Below, piece after piece: positions 8,844 through 17,762 of a DNA stretch of 64,000 bases. Where the stretch lies: positions 1 to 64,000 of the forward strand of contig CAZPIC010000004.1 of the NCBI GenBank assembly GCA_964586835.1. Reading direction: 5' to 3'. The stretch is from CAZLYF01 sp964586835 (GTDB lineage Bacteria; Bacillota; Clostridia; Christensenellales; Aristaeellaceae). The translations under genes and the position numbers were made by a program. The number at the start of each line of letters is the position of its first letter. Position 1 is the first letter of the stretch. The notes under the pieces were generated by a model. The model was not told the DNA's origin, searched no databases, and worked only from the letters and a program-made list of their open reading frames with translations.

Positions 8844-9092
8844 AAAAGAATTAGATGTGCACCCTTCCAAGTTCGGTTGATCAACCATTGCTGTTCATCG
8901 ATACATGACGCGGGACGAGCACGTGACCAGGCTCGCCCCGCGTTGTTCTTCCTGACCCCAGTGACGCCTCCCTGTTGTTTTGCACGGTGCGGGCACGCTT
9001 TACGCACCGAATCTACACTTCACGCACTGGGGGCGGCGCCATACCATACATCGGTGCATGAAGCGGTGCTTTCAAACAGTGTTTCCCTTTTT

Positions 9093-9542
9093 CTACAGCT
9101 GTCTGAAAACCTCCTCAATGTCCGGCAGCTCCCCAATGGCGTACTGTTTCGCCCACTGCACGACACCGCTTTCGTCCACAATGATATTGGCGCGTCCGGA
9201 TGCGCCGAGTTCCTCAAGGAAGAGGCCATACTCTAACGCCACCTTTCCATGAGGGTAGAAGTCCGCAAGAAGCGGCGTCGCATAAATGTTCAGCACGGCA
9301 GCCCACGCCTTTTTGCTTGGCGCGGCATCCACGCTGAGGCCCAGCGCGACGGTGTTCAGTTTTTCAAAGCGCTCATGGTTCGCTTCCAACGCCCTCATCT
9401 GGTCCGTACACACGCTTGTCCAGGCGAGGGGGTGCCATGACAGCAGCACCTTCTTCCCCTTCAGGTCCGACAGCGTTACCTTTCCGTCCCGGTTGTCAGC
9501 CAGCGTAAAATCCGGCGCCTTCATGCCCTTTTGTATCTTCAT
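9093..9542 (-). CDS. Peroxiredoxin (AhpC/TSA family)
   Basis: A thiol peroxidase that reduces hydrogen or organic peroxides in the cytoplasm. The 149-residue sequence begins with APDFTLADNRDG. The peroxidatic cysteine is in PLAWTSVC (the PxxxTxxC motif, near residue 45), and the conserved Arg-type region lies near GLSVD. There is no obvious second, resolving cysteine in the C-terminal half, so it may be a 1-Cys or AhpE-like enzyme relying on an external thiol. The ATG at 9542 follows GGGAGGGTTGGAAA. It stands alone, with gene-free DNA on both sides; such peroxiredoxins are typical oxygen-defence genes of anaerobes. Confidence 0.9.
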   Translation of the reverse strand: MKIQKGMKAPDFTLADNRDGKVTLSDLKGKKVLLSWHPLAWTSVCTDQMRALEANHERFEKLNTVALGLSVDAAPSKKAWAAVLNIYATPLLADFYPHGKVALEYGLFLEELGASGRANIIVDESGVVQWAKQYAIGELPDIEEVFRQL

Positions 9543-9763
9543 TTTCCAACCCTCCCAATCACAGGGGCAGAGCCCTGCCTGATGTCCACACAGAGTATAC
9601 CCGGTCGGGAGTCTGGTATAACGTGGTCCAAGGGCCTATCCTCCGTTCTCAGAGGAAGATTTTTCCATAGCGCGTCCCGGCAGCCTCCCCTTTGTGAACA
9701 ATCTTAGCCTCCTCATAGCGTACAGCCTTGTCGACTGTCGCATTGTCAGCAACACCTGACAAA

Positions 9764-9806
9764 CCAAAAGCCGCGCCGCTCTGCGTCTTTGCGCGGCGGC
9801 GCGGCT
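9764..9806 (-). terminator. Intrinsic terminator of the LacI-headed glycan operon
   Basis: On the minus strand an 11-bp GC-rich stem (9769-9779 pairing with 9796-9806) is followed by TTTTGGTTTG. It lies 24 bases past the deacetylase stop codon at 9830 and so closes the long minus-strand operon that begins near 18800. Confidence 0.7.
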
Positions 9807-9829
9807 GGTTCCACATCGATGACAGGGGC

Positions 9830-10732
9830 TTAGACCGAGTCTCCGCGCGGGAAAGCACCGGGCATCTCCCGAGCGGCACCAAAGAGGATGCCCCGGCTCT
9901 TCATGCCGTCTATCAGCTTTGACAGCTCCTCCAGCGCCGCTTCTCCACAATTGACGGTGATGAACTCGTCAGGGATTACGGTGGCTTCTCCAAAGTGATA
10001 GCTCTTTTCCATGGGATGAAATTCCCAGGGATGCAGGTACAGACAGATGCACTCGGGAAGGTCCCTGGCCCTGACAAAGGCAAGAAAGGCATCCATCCTG
10101 CCAAGCAGGGCATTGGCACCCTCCGTTCTCAGAAGAGGCCACTGATCCCGGTCCCGTTCAAGGCCCGGGTCTTTGCTCTCCATGGCCATGTCTGCGAAGT
10201 TGGGGATCTCAAGCACCGTGGAATCCCCCTCCTGCGTCCAATCCTCCCGACTGGGATAGTAGGGACTGAAGCGTTCACGGTAGTAGTACATCGGGTAGGA
10301 GGCATCTGTCTGATAGCCCAGCTCCTCCAGGGCATTGACGACAGTCGTGGATCCCCAGAGCCTTGGGCACCTGAAGGAAACGGGCCGCACGCCCGAAGCC
10401 TCCTCCACCCACTGGGTGGCGAGCTCCAGGCGGGGCTTGATCTCATGGGGAAGCAACGGCTTGACCCCTGGAATGGGGAACAGCTCGTCCCCCACGGTCT
10501 CGTGGTACAGCGAATGACAGCCTACCTCGTTTTCGCTTTCAGCGACCCTGCGGGCGATCTCCGGGTTCTCTCGGGCACTGTCACCCGTGAAGAAGAAGGT
10601 AGCCTTCACATCTTTTTCTCTGAACAGGTCAAGCAGGCGTGGAGTGCCGTGCTTCACGCCCTCATAAAAGGGCGTGAAGCTGCCGACATCTGTCTCCATG
10701 TCGATCCCTATGACCGCATAAGTGTTGTACAT
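9830..10732 (-). CDS. Polysaccharide deacetylase (NodB-domain) family protein
   Basis: A 300-residue cytoplasmic carbohydrate-esterase-4 or PuuE-like hydrolase that removes an acyl group or opens an amide. NodB motifs are present: motif 1 as GIDMETD (catalytic Asp plus metal Asp region), KATFFFTG, motif 2 as GCHSLYHE (two metal His), motif 3 as FRCPRLWG (Arg) and a late LYLHPWEFH. There is no signal peptide, so unlike peptidoglycan deacetylases it acts inside the cell on an imported compound. It is the last gene of the operon, 16 bases after the M24-like gene, and is followed by the terminator at 9764-9806. The natural substrate is unknown. A deacetylated sugar or an amide derivative is consistent with the transporter and glycosidase upstream. 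Confidence 0.82.
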   Translation of the reverse strand: MYNTYAVIGIDMETDVGSFTPFYEGVKHGTPRLLDLFREKDVKATFFFTGDSARENPEIARRVAESENEVGCHSLYHETVGDELFPIPGVKPLLPHEIKPRLELATQWVEEASGVRPVSFRCPRLWGSTTVVNALEELGYQTDASYPMYYYRERFSPYYPSREDWTQEGDSTVLEIPNFADMAMESKDPGLERDRDQWPLLRTEGANALLGRMDAFLAFVRARDLPECICLYLHPWEFHPMEKSYHFGEATVIPDEFITVNCGEAALEELSKLIDGMKSRGILFGAAREMPGAFPRGDSV

Positions 10733-10748
10733 GGTTCCTTCCTTTCTA

Positions 10749-11924
10749 TCAGAAGGATAACTCGTACAGCCTTCCGACAGGCCCGCTGAGCACGTTGCAG
10801 CCTCCCTTTGTCACTGCGATACCCTTTTCCCAGCGAACACCGAAGGTGTCGGTCGCGATGAAGGTGTCCACCTGAAAGGTCATGTTCTCTTCGAACAGGT
10901 AGTTAGAGCTTGTCTCCACCCACGGCGCTTCCACCTCAATCAGGCCGGTGCCGTGTAAAGGGCCATAGACAAAGTTGTCCTTAAAGCCGTTTTCAACATA
11001 GAAGTTGTAGAATTTTGTGGCGACATCGCTAGCCGCAGCGCCTGCCCGGATCTGCTTTTCTGTCCATTCGTGGGCTTTGAGCCCAAAGAGAACCACCTCG
11101 CGGCGCCTGCCCTCCAGCTTTCCAAGCACGATCGGGTAGCCGATGGCGGCAGAATAGCCATCCACCTTTGCGGAGAGGTTCAGCTGCACAATGTCGTCCT
11201 TTTCAAACTTGCGGTAGGATGAGCGGGAAATGGCGTGGCGCGTGGATGCCTCCGAGAAGACGTACATTGGGAGGCCCTCGTACTCCGCCCCGTTTTCATA
11301 GATGACGCGCTGGGCGATCCCTACCGCCTGCAGCTCGGTCATGCCCGGCCTGATCTCTTCTATGACCTGTTTGGTTGCGAGCTCCGCTATGCGGTAGCCT
11401 TCCTTCAGACAGGCGATCTCGTTGTCTGACTTGACCGAGCGTAGCTGCACCATGATGTGGTCCGACCGGACAATCTCAGCCTCCGGAAACGCTTCGCGGA
11501 TCGCTTCCATGATGACCACCGACGTATCCAGCCAAGCAGCGACGCCGATGCGCAGCTTCTTTCCAGTGACGCCGATCGCCTTGAATACATCATGATAGGT
11601 GTCAGGCTGAAGCTCCGGATAGGCAGGGTCTGCGCTCTCGCGATATTCTTTGAGCACAAAGAGCTTGTCAAGCTTGCTTCGGTCACCGGCGAAGTAGCGG
11701 CTTTCAGGACCGCACATCAAAGCAGCGTCACCCGCTGCGGAGATGGCTACACCTGCCCGCTCAAACAGCGGCCAGAATCCCGAAAAATAGCGTGCGTTGG
11801 CATAGTCAGCCTCATTGGAGTTCACGATCAGGGCGTCAAGTCCGTCGCGACGGATCAGCTCCGCTGCCTTCTTGACGCGTTCCTGATACTCTCCCCTTGG
11901 AATGTGAATGGATCCGTGTGCCAT
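10749..11924 (-). CDS. M24/creatinase-like protein in the glycan operon
   Basis: A 391-residue two-domain protein with an N-terminal creatinase-like domain (LDALIVNSNEADYANARYFSG is split across its first strand region) and a C-terminal pita-bread domain. The positions that hold metal ligands in peptidases are changed: QLNLSAKVDGYSAAIG lacks the two Asp, GPLHGTG keeps the His, and ENMTFQVDTF carries Asp where Glu is usual. This resembles creatinase, which has the same fold without metals and cleaves a C-N bond. The start at 11924 is chosen for GGAAGGAGAAAGAAC just upstream; a longer frame to 12050 would overlap the permease. It lies 56 bases after the permease and before the deacetylase, so it is likely a catabolic enzyme for the imported substrate. 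Confidence 0.77.
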   Translation of the reverse strand: MAHGSIHIPRGEYQERVKKAAELIRRDGLDALIVNSNEADYANARYFSGFWPLFERAGVAISAAGDAALMCGPESRYFAGDRSKLDKLFVLKEYRESADPAYPELQPDTYHDVFKAIGVTGKKLRIGVAAWLDTSVVIMEAIREAFPEAEIVRSDHIMVQLRSVKSDNEIACLKEGYRIAELATKQVIEEIRPGMTELQAVGIAQRVIYENGAEYEGLPMYVFSEASTRHAISRSSYRKFEKDDIVQLNLSAKVDGYSAAIGYPIVLGKLEGRRREVVLFGLKAHEWTEKQIRAGAAASDVATKFYNFYVENGFKDNFVYGPLHGTGLIEVEAPWVETSSNYLFEENMTFQVDTFIATDTFGVRWEKGIAVTKGGCNVLSGPVGRLYELSF

Positions 11925-11980
11925 GTTCTTTCTCCTTCCGGATGTTGGTATGTATGGCGCCTTGCCCGTACACGTTGGGC

Positions 11981-12952
11981 TCAGCGCTTGCCACTGGTGT
12001 TGGAATCCACCAGGACGACAATCACCAGAATGACCCCCTTGACCACCCACTGCAAAAAGGTGTCTACGCTCATGAGGACCATGATGTTGCTGATCACCTG
12101 CAGAAACAGCGCTCCGATCACCACGCCGAACACCTTGCCGCGCCCTCCAGATAAAGAGGTGCCGCCCAGCACGCAGATGGTCATCACATCAAATAGAAGA
12201 CCTTCGCCGATGGACACGTTGCCACTGAGTGTTTTCGCGGTGAGCCCCAGGGCTCCCAGGCAGGAGAGGACGGCACACAGCACGAAAGCCAGGATGCTGA
12301 CAACCTTTGTATTGATGCCAGACAGCTTGCTTGCTTCCAGGTTGCCACCTACCGCATAGAAGCCTCTGCCCACCGGGGTGTGGTTGGTCAGGACATAGAG
12401 CACAAGGGATACGATCAGCATCAGAATCACAGGAAAAGGAACGATGCCCACATAGCCCGCACCCAGGTAATTGAAGCTTGTCGGCAGGCCGGAGATGGGC
12501 AGACCCCTGGAATAGATGTAGTAGATGCCCTTGAGGATGTTCATCACCACCAGTGTCGCGATGAAGGCGGGAATGCGTCCATACACAACGAGACTTCCAT
12601 TGATGAGGCCTACCACCACCGACATCGCGAAAACCGCAAGCACCGCCAGGCCTAGCGAGACCCCGTTGTTGACGACGAACCCAGCAAAAAATATGGACGA
12701 CATGCCGATGGTAGACGTGATGGACATGTCCATGTTGCCCGTCAGGATTACAAAAAACTCGCCCAAAGCGATGATGGACAGAAAAGATGCCTGACGCAGG
12801 ATGTTCATAATGTTGTTGGTTGTCCTGAACTTCTCGCTGACGGCGACGCAGATGGCTACCAGGAAAATAAACAGGAACAGTATCATCCACTCAAGGAAAA
12901 AGGATTTAAACCCGCCGCTGTAGCGCCTGCTCTTCGCTGAATAATCGCTCAT
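11981..12952 (-). CDS. Sugar ABC importer permease (RbsC/XylH family)
   Basis: A 323-residue inner-membrane permease of the carbohydrate-uptake class 2 family (BPD_transp_2). About eight to ten hydrophobic helices are evident. The family landmarks are present: NILRQASFLSIIALGEFFVI with GNMDMS, GRIPAFIATLVVMNILKGI, GRGFYAVGGNLEASKLSGI and LGGTSLSGGRGKVFG. The ATG at 12952 lies one base before the stop of the ATPase gene upstream, so the two are tightly linked. It works with the double-domain ATPase (12954-14498) and the binding protein (16675-17661). The transported compound is probably a monosaccharide or small glycoside. Confidence 0.92.
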   Translation of the reverse strand: MSDYSAKSRRYSGGFKSFFLEWMILFLFIFLVAICVAVSEKFRTTNNIMNILRQASFLSIIALGEFFVILTGNMDMSITSTIGMSSIFFAGFVVNNGVSLGLAVLAVFAMSVVVGLINGSLVVYGRIPAFIATLVVMNILKGIYYIYSRGLPISGLPTSFNYLGAGYVGIVPFPVILMLIVSLVLYVLTNHTPVGRGFYAVGGNLEASKLSGINTKVVSILAFVLCAVLSCLGALGLTAKTLSGNVSIGEGLLFDVMTICVLGGTSLSGGRGKVFGVVIGALFLQVISNIMVLMSVDTFLQWVVKGVILVIVVLVDSNTSGKR

Positions 12953-12953
12953 A

Positions 12954-14498
12954 TCATTGCACCCCCAGCAGGCTGTGGATGATCACGTCCTGCGTCTTTC
13001 TGTCACCTTCCACGCGGTCCATCATGCGGCCCTCAAACATGATGTATACCCTGTTGCACAGCCCGATGAGCTCTTCAAGCTCGGGGGAAACCACCACAAC
13101 CGCCTTGCCCGCCTTTGCCAGTTCGTTGATCAGCGCGTAGATCTCGTATTTTGCTCCGATGTCAATCCCCCGCGTGGGTTCGTCCAGAAGGAAGATGTCG
13201 CAGTTGTACAGCATCCACTTGGCCAAGACGATCTTTTGCTGGTTTCCTCCGGAAAGCTTCTTCACGGTCTGCCACAGCGAATAGTACTTCAGGTTTAGCT
13301 TTTCGTTGATCTCATAAGCGGCGCGGGCTTCCGCGCCGTGGTCTCTGAAGAAGCTCCATTTCCTGTACCTGTTCCCGCTGGGCAGCGTCGTATTGTCCTT
13401 GATGTCAAACAACATGTTAAGTCCGAGCGTCCGGCGCTCGTCTGGCACAAAGCCCAGGCCTTTTCTGATGGCCTGTATGGGGCTTCTAATGGAAACCTTC
13501 TGCCCCTTGATCAGGATGTCTCCGGACACGACGCGGTGGCTTCCGAAGATTGCCTGCAGAAGCTCTGTTTTCCCCGCGCCCAGCAACCCGGCGATCCCCA
13601 CCACCTCACCGGCCCGCGCGTACAGGCTGATGTCCCGGAAGGCGCTATGCGCGCTCAGGTTCTTCAGTTCCAGCACGGTGTCACCAAAGTCCGTGTTGAT
13701 GGGTGGATAATCGCCGGCAAGCTCCCTTCCGATGATCATCCTGATCAGCTGAGGTCTGTCGATGTCTCGAACCTGCCCGCTCCCCACGTGACGTCCGTCA
13801 CAGAGAACAGTATAGGCATCGCAGCATTCAAAGATCTCGTTCAGGCGATGAGAGATGTAGATGATGCCGATGCCCTGACGCTTCAGAATGTCAATAATCC
13901 TGAAGATGTTTTGTATGTCCTTTTCCTGCAACACGGCGGTAAGCTCATCGAGGATGAGGATCCTGGGATTGTTGAGGACGGCTTTTGCAAGCTGGATAAT
14001 CTGGCGCTCGGCAGTGCGCAGGCGCCGTACAGGGACTGTCAGGTTGACGTCGCTTTGCAGAAAGTCCATCAGCTGGCGCGCTCGCCTGCGCAGGCTTTTC
14101 CAGTTTACAAAGCCAGCTTTGGTATGATAGTGCCCCACAAAGATATTTTCCAGGCCCGACAAGTCGTCCATCAGCTGAAACTCCTGGTGGACCACAGCGA
14201 TCCCGCGCTCCTGTGACTCGCGAACCGAATAGGATGCAAGACGGATTTTCTCTCCGGCGATATACAGTTCGCCGGCTGTCATGCGGTTTTCCCCGATCAC
14301 GCATTTGGAAAGCGTCGATTTTCCCGCCCCGTTCTCCCCCACCAGCCCATGACATTCCCCCGGCATCAGCGTGAAGCTGACGTCATCCAGCGCCCGCACA
14401 CCCGGAAATTCCATGGTGCAGTGCTTCAGCTCCACTAAGGGCTCCACGTCCGTGTTGTACGGGTTTTTCCGCTCTTGTGCGACCCTGTTTTCAGTCAT
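12954..14498 (-). CDS. Sugar ABC importer ATPase (RbsA-type, two NBDs)
   Basis: A 514-residue fused double ATPase that powers the RbsC-type permease. The first nucleotide-binding domain has Walker A (GENGAGKST), a degenerate signature (VRRLRTAERQIIQLA) and Walker B (ILILDELTAVL). The second has a Walker A-like GLLGAGKTE, signature LSGGNQQKIVLAKWM and Walker B (IFLLDEPTRGID). The imperfect second Walker A and first signature are normal for this family. The start at 14498 is chosen because AGGGGAGAGA precedes it and it falls just after the glycosidase stop; a longer frame to 14546 would overlap that gene. Confidence 0.93.
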   Translation of the reverse strand: MTENRVAQERKNPYNTDVEPLVELKHCTMEFPGVRALDDVSFTLMPGECHGLVGENGAGKSTLSKCVIGENRMTAGELYIAGEKIRLASYSVRESQERGIAVVHQEFQLMDDLSGLENIFVGHYHTKAGFVNWKSLRRRARQLMDFLQSDVNLTVPVRRLRTAERQIIQLAKAVLNNPRILILDELTAVLQEKDIQNIFRIIDILKRQGIGIIYISHRLNEIFECCDAYTVLCDGRHVGSGQVRDIDRPQLIRMIIGRELAGDYPPINTDFGDTVLELKNLSAHSAFRDISLYARAGEVVGIAGLLGAGKTELLQAIFGSHRVVSGDILIKGQKVSIRSPIQAIRKGLGFVPDERRTLGLNMLFDIKDNTTLPSGNRYRKWSFFRDHGAEARAAYEINEKLNLKYYSLWQTVKKLSGGNQQKIVLAKWMLYNCDIFLLDEPTRGIDIGAKYEIYALINELAKAGKAVVVVSPELEELIGLCNRVYIMFEGRMMDRVEGDRKTQDVIIHSLLGVQ

Positions 14499-14508
14499 TC
14501 TCTCTCCC

Positions 14509-16593
14509 CTACAGCCACAGCCAACCAAGCGCCTCAATCCCTGCACAGATGATGTCCGTATCGGGCGTTTCGGGGTGCCGGATGTTGTGGATCAGGCGCT
14601 TGAGCTCATGGCTTGGGTACATACAGCTCTTCACGCCTGTTTCTCCCACAGGGTTGATGTCAAAGAAAGTCTCCTTGACAATGTCAAAATCTCTTTCATT
14701 AAGCCTCAGAATTTCGTCCAGTAGGGCGTCCTTGCGCACGGGGTCTGTTTCCCGTTCATAGGCAAGCGCTGCGAGGACCAGATCATAGATCACAGCGTTG
14801 CGTCTTTGCGCACTGTGGATCTTGTCAAAGTGCACAAGCCACCGCCTGAGCCGCGGTTCCTCCGCACAGCGCGCCCGGATCTCCTCTATTTCCTTAAGCA
14901 ACCGGGGATGCGCTGCTTTCGCCGCCTCAATGGCAGGAACGTCCGCATCTGTCATTCTGTTTTTCTGAAAGGGAAAAGGCGTGGTATACAGCGGGATCTG
15001 GCTTTCGTGCACGGTGACAATATTTTTCAGCACACTGAGTACCTTTGCGCCAAGATCGCCAAAGTGGAGGTCGCAGGCCCGACGATAGAAGATTTCAGGG
15101 TCCATCCGCGATCCCCAGCCGTAGTTGCCATGGGCGAACAGGTGCATGAACAGGCCGTACCACTCAAACACATACCCGTTGATGCCATGCACGCCCCTGT
15201 CAACGCTGCCCAGATGCTGTCGGATATCGCTTTCGATCGTCTGCTCGTTCGCTTCGTCTTCAAAGCGAATAACGTTTGAACGGAAGGTGCGAAACAGCCT
15301 CCCCATCGTTGAAGTAATGGAGTTGGCTTCCGTATCCCGTCCCCAGATTCGGTGTTTGCCAAAGGCTTCGCACCACTTGTCAAACTCGCTTTCCGGAACA
15401 TAAAGGCCCGGCGCCCAGAAGAGCATGACTTCCTCCGGCAGGGACCTTGCGCATTCTTCCAAAAAGGCAGGATCCTTTACAAGCGGTGGCTGGCGAAAGG
15501 CGCGGATGCCAACAACGATATCCGGTCGAATCCCCCGTACGGTTTCAAAGATCCGGTTCAGCAGCCACAGGTTTGCCGTGTGCTTGGCCTCGCCTGGAGA
15601 AGCTGCCCCCTTGTGCCAGCGTTCTCTGCACGCCTCACACTCGCAGTACCAGAAGCCCTCCTCGCTCTCCTCCAGCGTGAATCCGTCAAAGCCCAAAGAG
15701 GCGATGCGCCGCATGGAGGCGAGGATGTAATCCACCGTGCCCGGATAGGAAAGGCACAGCGAATCAAAATCGTTCAGGAACTGGCTCGAGGCCGGGGGAA
15801 CGGTGCGCGCTTCCGGGTGCTTGATGGTATAGGCGCCGTTGTAGGAATTAAGGCCCACGTAGGCAAAGATCTTTATTTCCATGCTGTGAGCCAGGCGTAT
15901 GAAGCGTTCCAGGAAGGGCTCTTCCATGTTCGGGTGAGCATAGCGCACCGTCAGCCATCGGCGATTTTCCGCGTTCCAGATGCGCACGGGTACATCCCGA
16001 AGCACCGTCTCCGGGTATTCATCAAACTCAAATGGCCAATAGCCGTACATGACCATGTTGAGCTGATTGATCCGATTGTCCAGACAGTCGTCCAGAAACG
16101 ATTCCCACTCCTCGTATCCCCACAGCTGGCTATCAAAACCAATGCGCCCGTAGCCCGCATACCAGGAAAAAGTCGGCGCCACGGCACGGACTGCCAGAGA
16201 CGGCCAGTCCGTAATCTCACAGCAGGGCAATATATACGCTCCCCCGGTGTCTAAAAGCAGCACCTTGATGCTGCTCAGACCATGGATCAGCCCAGCCCGG
16301 TGTCCATAGCTCAGCGTCGCGCCGTTCGTATCGATCGTCAGATGATAGCCCTGCGAGGCAAAGAGTCCATTGTTTTCCGGGCCTTTACGCTCCAGGGAGG
16401 GGAGCAGCTCAAGCCTCAGGGAGGCCTCCGCATCTCCCTTAAGGGCTATGCTGAGGGCTGGGCAGCTGCGGAACCTGAATCGGGCAAGTTCCGCCAGCGC
16501 TTCGTCCGCGCCAATCAGCTGGATCCTGGTGAAGGGCGCTGTATTCCCCTCCCGCTCCGTGATGAATTTTGGCTCTGGCAGCAAGTTGATCAT
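14509..16593 (-). CDS. Putative intracellular glycosidase, GH20-like
   Basis: A 694-residue protein without a signal peptide. Its first 110 residues look like the alpha/beta domain that precedes the barrel in hexosaminidases and alpha-glucuronidases (GYHLTIDTNGATLSYG, AGLIHGLSSIKVLLLD). A TIM-barrel-like region follows from about residue 135 (WPSLAVRAVAPTFSWY). The segment GFDGFTLEESEEGFWYCECE has acidic residues where GH20 enzymes carry the catalytic Asp-Glu pair. The Cys pairs just after it (CECEAC) also occur in DUF4838-type proteins. It lies between the binding protein and the ATPase of the importer, so it most likely cleaves the imported glycoside in the cytoplasm. The exact glycoside hydrolase family and sugar cannot be fixed by eye. 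Confidence 0.65.
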   Translation of the reverse strand: MINLLPEPKFITEREGNTAPFTRIQLIGADEALAELARFRFRSCPALSIALKGDAEASLRLELLPSLERKGPENNGLFASQGYHLTIDTNGATLSYGHRAGLIHGLSSIKVLLLDTGGAYILPCCEITDWPSLAVRAVAPTFSWYAGYGRIGFDSQLWGYEEWESFLDDCLDNRINQLNMVMYGYWPFEFDEYPETVLRDVPVRIWNAENRRWLTVRYAHPNMEEPFLERFIRLAHSMEIKIFAYVGLNSYNGAYTIKHPEARTVPPASSQFLNDFDSLCLSYPGTVDYILASMRRIASLGFDGFTLEESEEGFWYCECEACRERWHKGAASPGEAKHTANLWLLNRIFETVRGIRPDIVVGIRAFRQPPLVKDPAFLEECARSLPEEVMLFWAPGLYVPESEFDKWCEAFGKHRIWGRDTEANSITSTMGRLFRTFRSNVIRFEDEANEQTIESDIRQHLGSVDRGVHGINGYVFEWYGLFMHLFAHGNYGWGSRMDPEIFYRRACDLHFGDLGAKVLSVLKNIVTVHESQIPLYTTPFPFQKNRMTDADVPAIEAAKAAHPRLLKEIEEIRARCAEEPRLRRWLVHFDKIHSAQRRNAVIYDLVLAALAYERETDPVRKDALLDEILRLNERDFDIVKETFFDINPVGETGVKSCMYPSHELKRLIHNIRHPETPDTDIICAGIEALGWLWL

Positions 16594-16617
16594 GTCGCTC
16601 TCTCCTGCGTTCCTCTG

Positions 16618-16647
16618 AGCCGGGCGGGGGCAAGCCCCCGCCCGGCT
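16618..16647 (-). promoter_or_regulatory. Perfect 13-bp hairpin between binding-protein and glycosidase genes
   Basis: A perfect 13-bp GC-rich stem with a four-base loop (CAAG on the plus strand) sits 27 bases after the binding-protein stop and 24 bases before the glycosidase start. No U-tract follows on the minus strand. It probably acts as an mRNA 3'-end stabiliser or partial terminator that gives more binding protein than downstream products. Confidence 0.7.
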
Positions 16648-16674
16648 ATCGGCAGCGCGTTGCGCCCCTTTCGC

Positions 16675-17661
16675 TTACAGCCAGCCCCAGCTCTGCCAGT
16701 CGTAGTCTTTCACGTTAGCAGGTGTAATCGCTTCCGGTTCAGGCAGATCCCAAATCAGTGGGAGCTCCTTGCCTTCCACGAGCGCCTGGTACATGGCTTC
16801 TGTGGTCTGGTAGCCGAGGTCCACGGGGTTTTGCAGCACCTCACCTAACCACATGGGGTTTCCGTCCGTTACATAGCCCAGCACGTCCTTGTCGCCGGCA
16901 ATGCCTATAAACTTAATTTCCATCCTGTTGGCCGCGACTGCTGCATTATAGGGGCCCACGACCTCCGCGTCGTTGTGTCCGCTGACCACATCGATCACGT
17001 CTTCGCGCTGAAGGATGTTTTCCATCAGGCTCTGAGAAGAGTCCCTGGAGCCGGCGCCCACATCCCCTTCCACAATGATTTTGGCTTTGGGAAAGGCCGC
17101 GAGAACCGTCTCGGAAAAGCCATCAAGCCTGTCTGCAGACACCTGTCCGGAAGTAGGCCTTGTGACAAACAGACAGACCGGGTCATCCTTGTCAAGGGTT
17201 TTCAGATACTCCACCGCCACTTCGCCGCTTTTTATACCAAGCGCGCGGAAGTTGTGACCTACAAAGGTCTGCCATACGATGTCATCTTCACTGGCCGGCT
17301 GCTGTTCATAGTCGCCAATGACAAACGGGATGCCCTGAGCGATATATTCCTTCATGGTAGGGATGGCAGAGGAAGCGTCAGCAGGGAAGAGAATGATGCC
17401 CTTTGCGCCCCAGGTGACCAGGTTGTCGATGTTGTTGAGCATCGTGGATACATCAGAGCGGCTGTCCTCAAACTGGAAGACGAACCCGGCCTCCGGATGG
17501 TCCGCAGCCCACCTGTTACACCCGTCAATGACGCCGAGGTACCAGGTGTAGGCGCTCAGTTCCATGATGCTCACGCCGATTTTGACCTCTTCGGCGGCAA
17601 GGGCCGCCGGGACGGTCAGCAGCATGACAGCTGCCAGGAGAAGGGGCAGGATCTTTTTCAT
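16675..17661 (-). CDS. Sugar ABC importer substrate-binding protein (RbsB-like)
   Basis: A 328-residue exported binding protein of the Peripla_BP_4 type. The signal peptide MKKILPLLLAAVMLLTVPAA ends near ALAAEE and has no lipobox cysteine. The mature domain starts VKIGVSIMELSAYTW and has the alternating two-lobe pattern (GIILFPADASSA, VDVVSGHNDAEVVG, FIGIAGDKDVLGYV). The start at 17661 is chosen for AAAGGAGATGCAACAC; a second Met three codons upstream is less well placed. The gene follows the LacI regulator by about 100 bases on the same strand, and a strong hairpin comes after it. It delivers substrate to the RbsA/RbsC-type transporter downstream. Confidence 0.92.
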   Translation of the reverse strand: MKKILPLLLAAVMLLTVPAALAAEEVKIGVSIMELSAYTWYLGVIDGCNRWAADHPEAGFVFQFEDSRSDVSTMLNNIDNLVTWGAKGIILFPADASSAIPTMKEYIAQGIPFVIGDYEQQPASEDDIVWQTFVGHNFRALGIKSGEVAVEYLKTLDKDDPVCLFVTRPTSGQVSADRLDGFSETVLAAFPKAKIIVEGDVGAGSRDSSQSLMENILQREDVIDVVSGHNDAEVVGPYNAAVAANRMEIKFIGIAGDKDVLGYVTDGNPMWLGEVLQNPVDLGYQTTEAMYQALVEGKELPLIWDLPEPEAITPANVKDYDWQSWGWL

Positions 17662-17762
17662 GTGTTGCATCTCCTTTGATATTTCTCTTGCCTTCCGGCA
17701 AGGAGTTCAGAGGTCTCGAGCGCCGGGTGTTTTCCGGCAGCCCAGTAACGGAGGCCTTGGTT

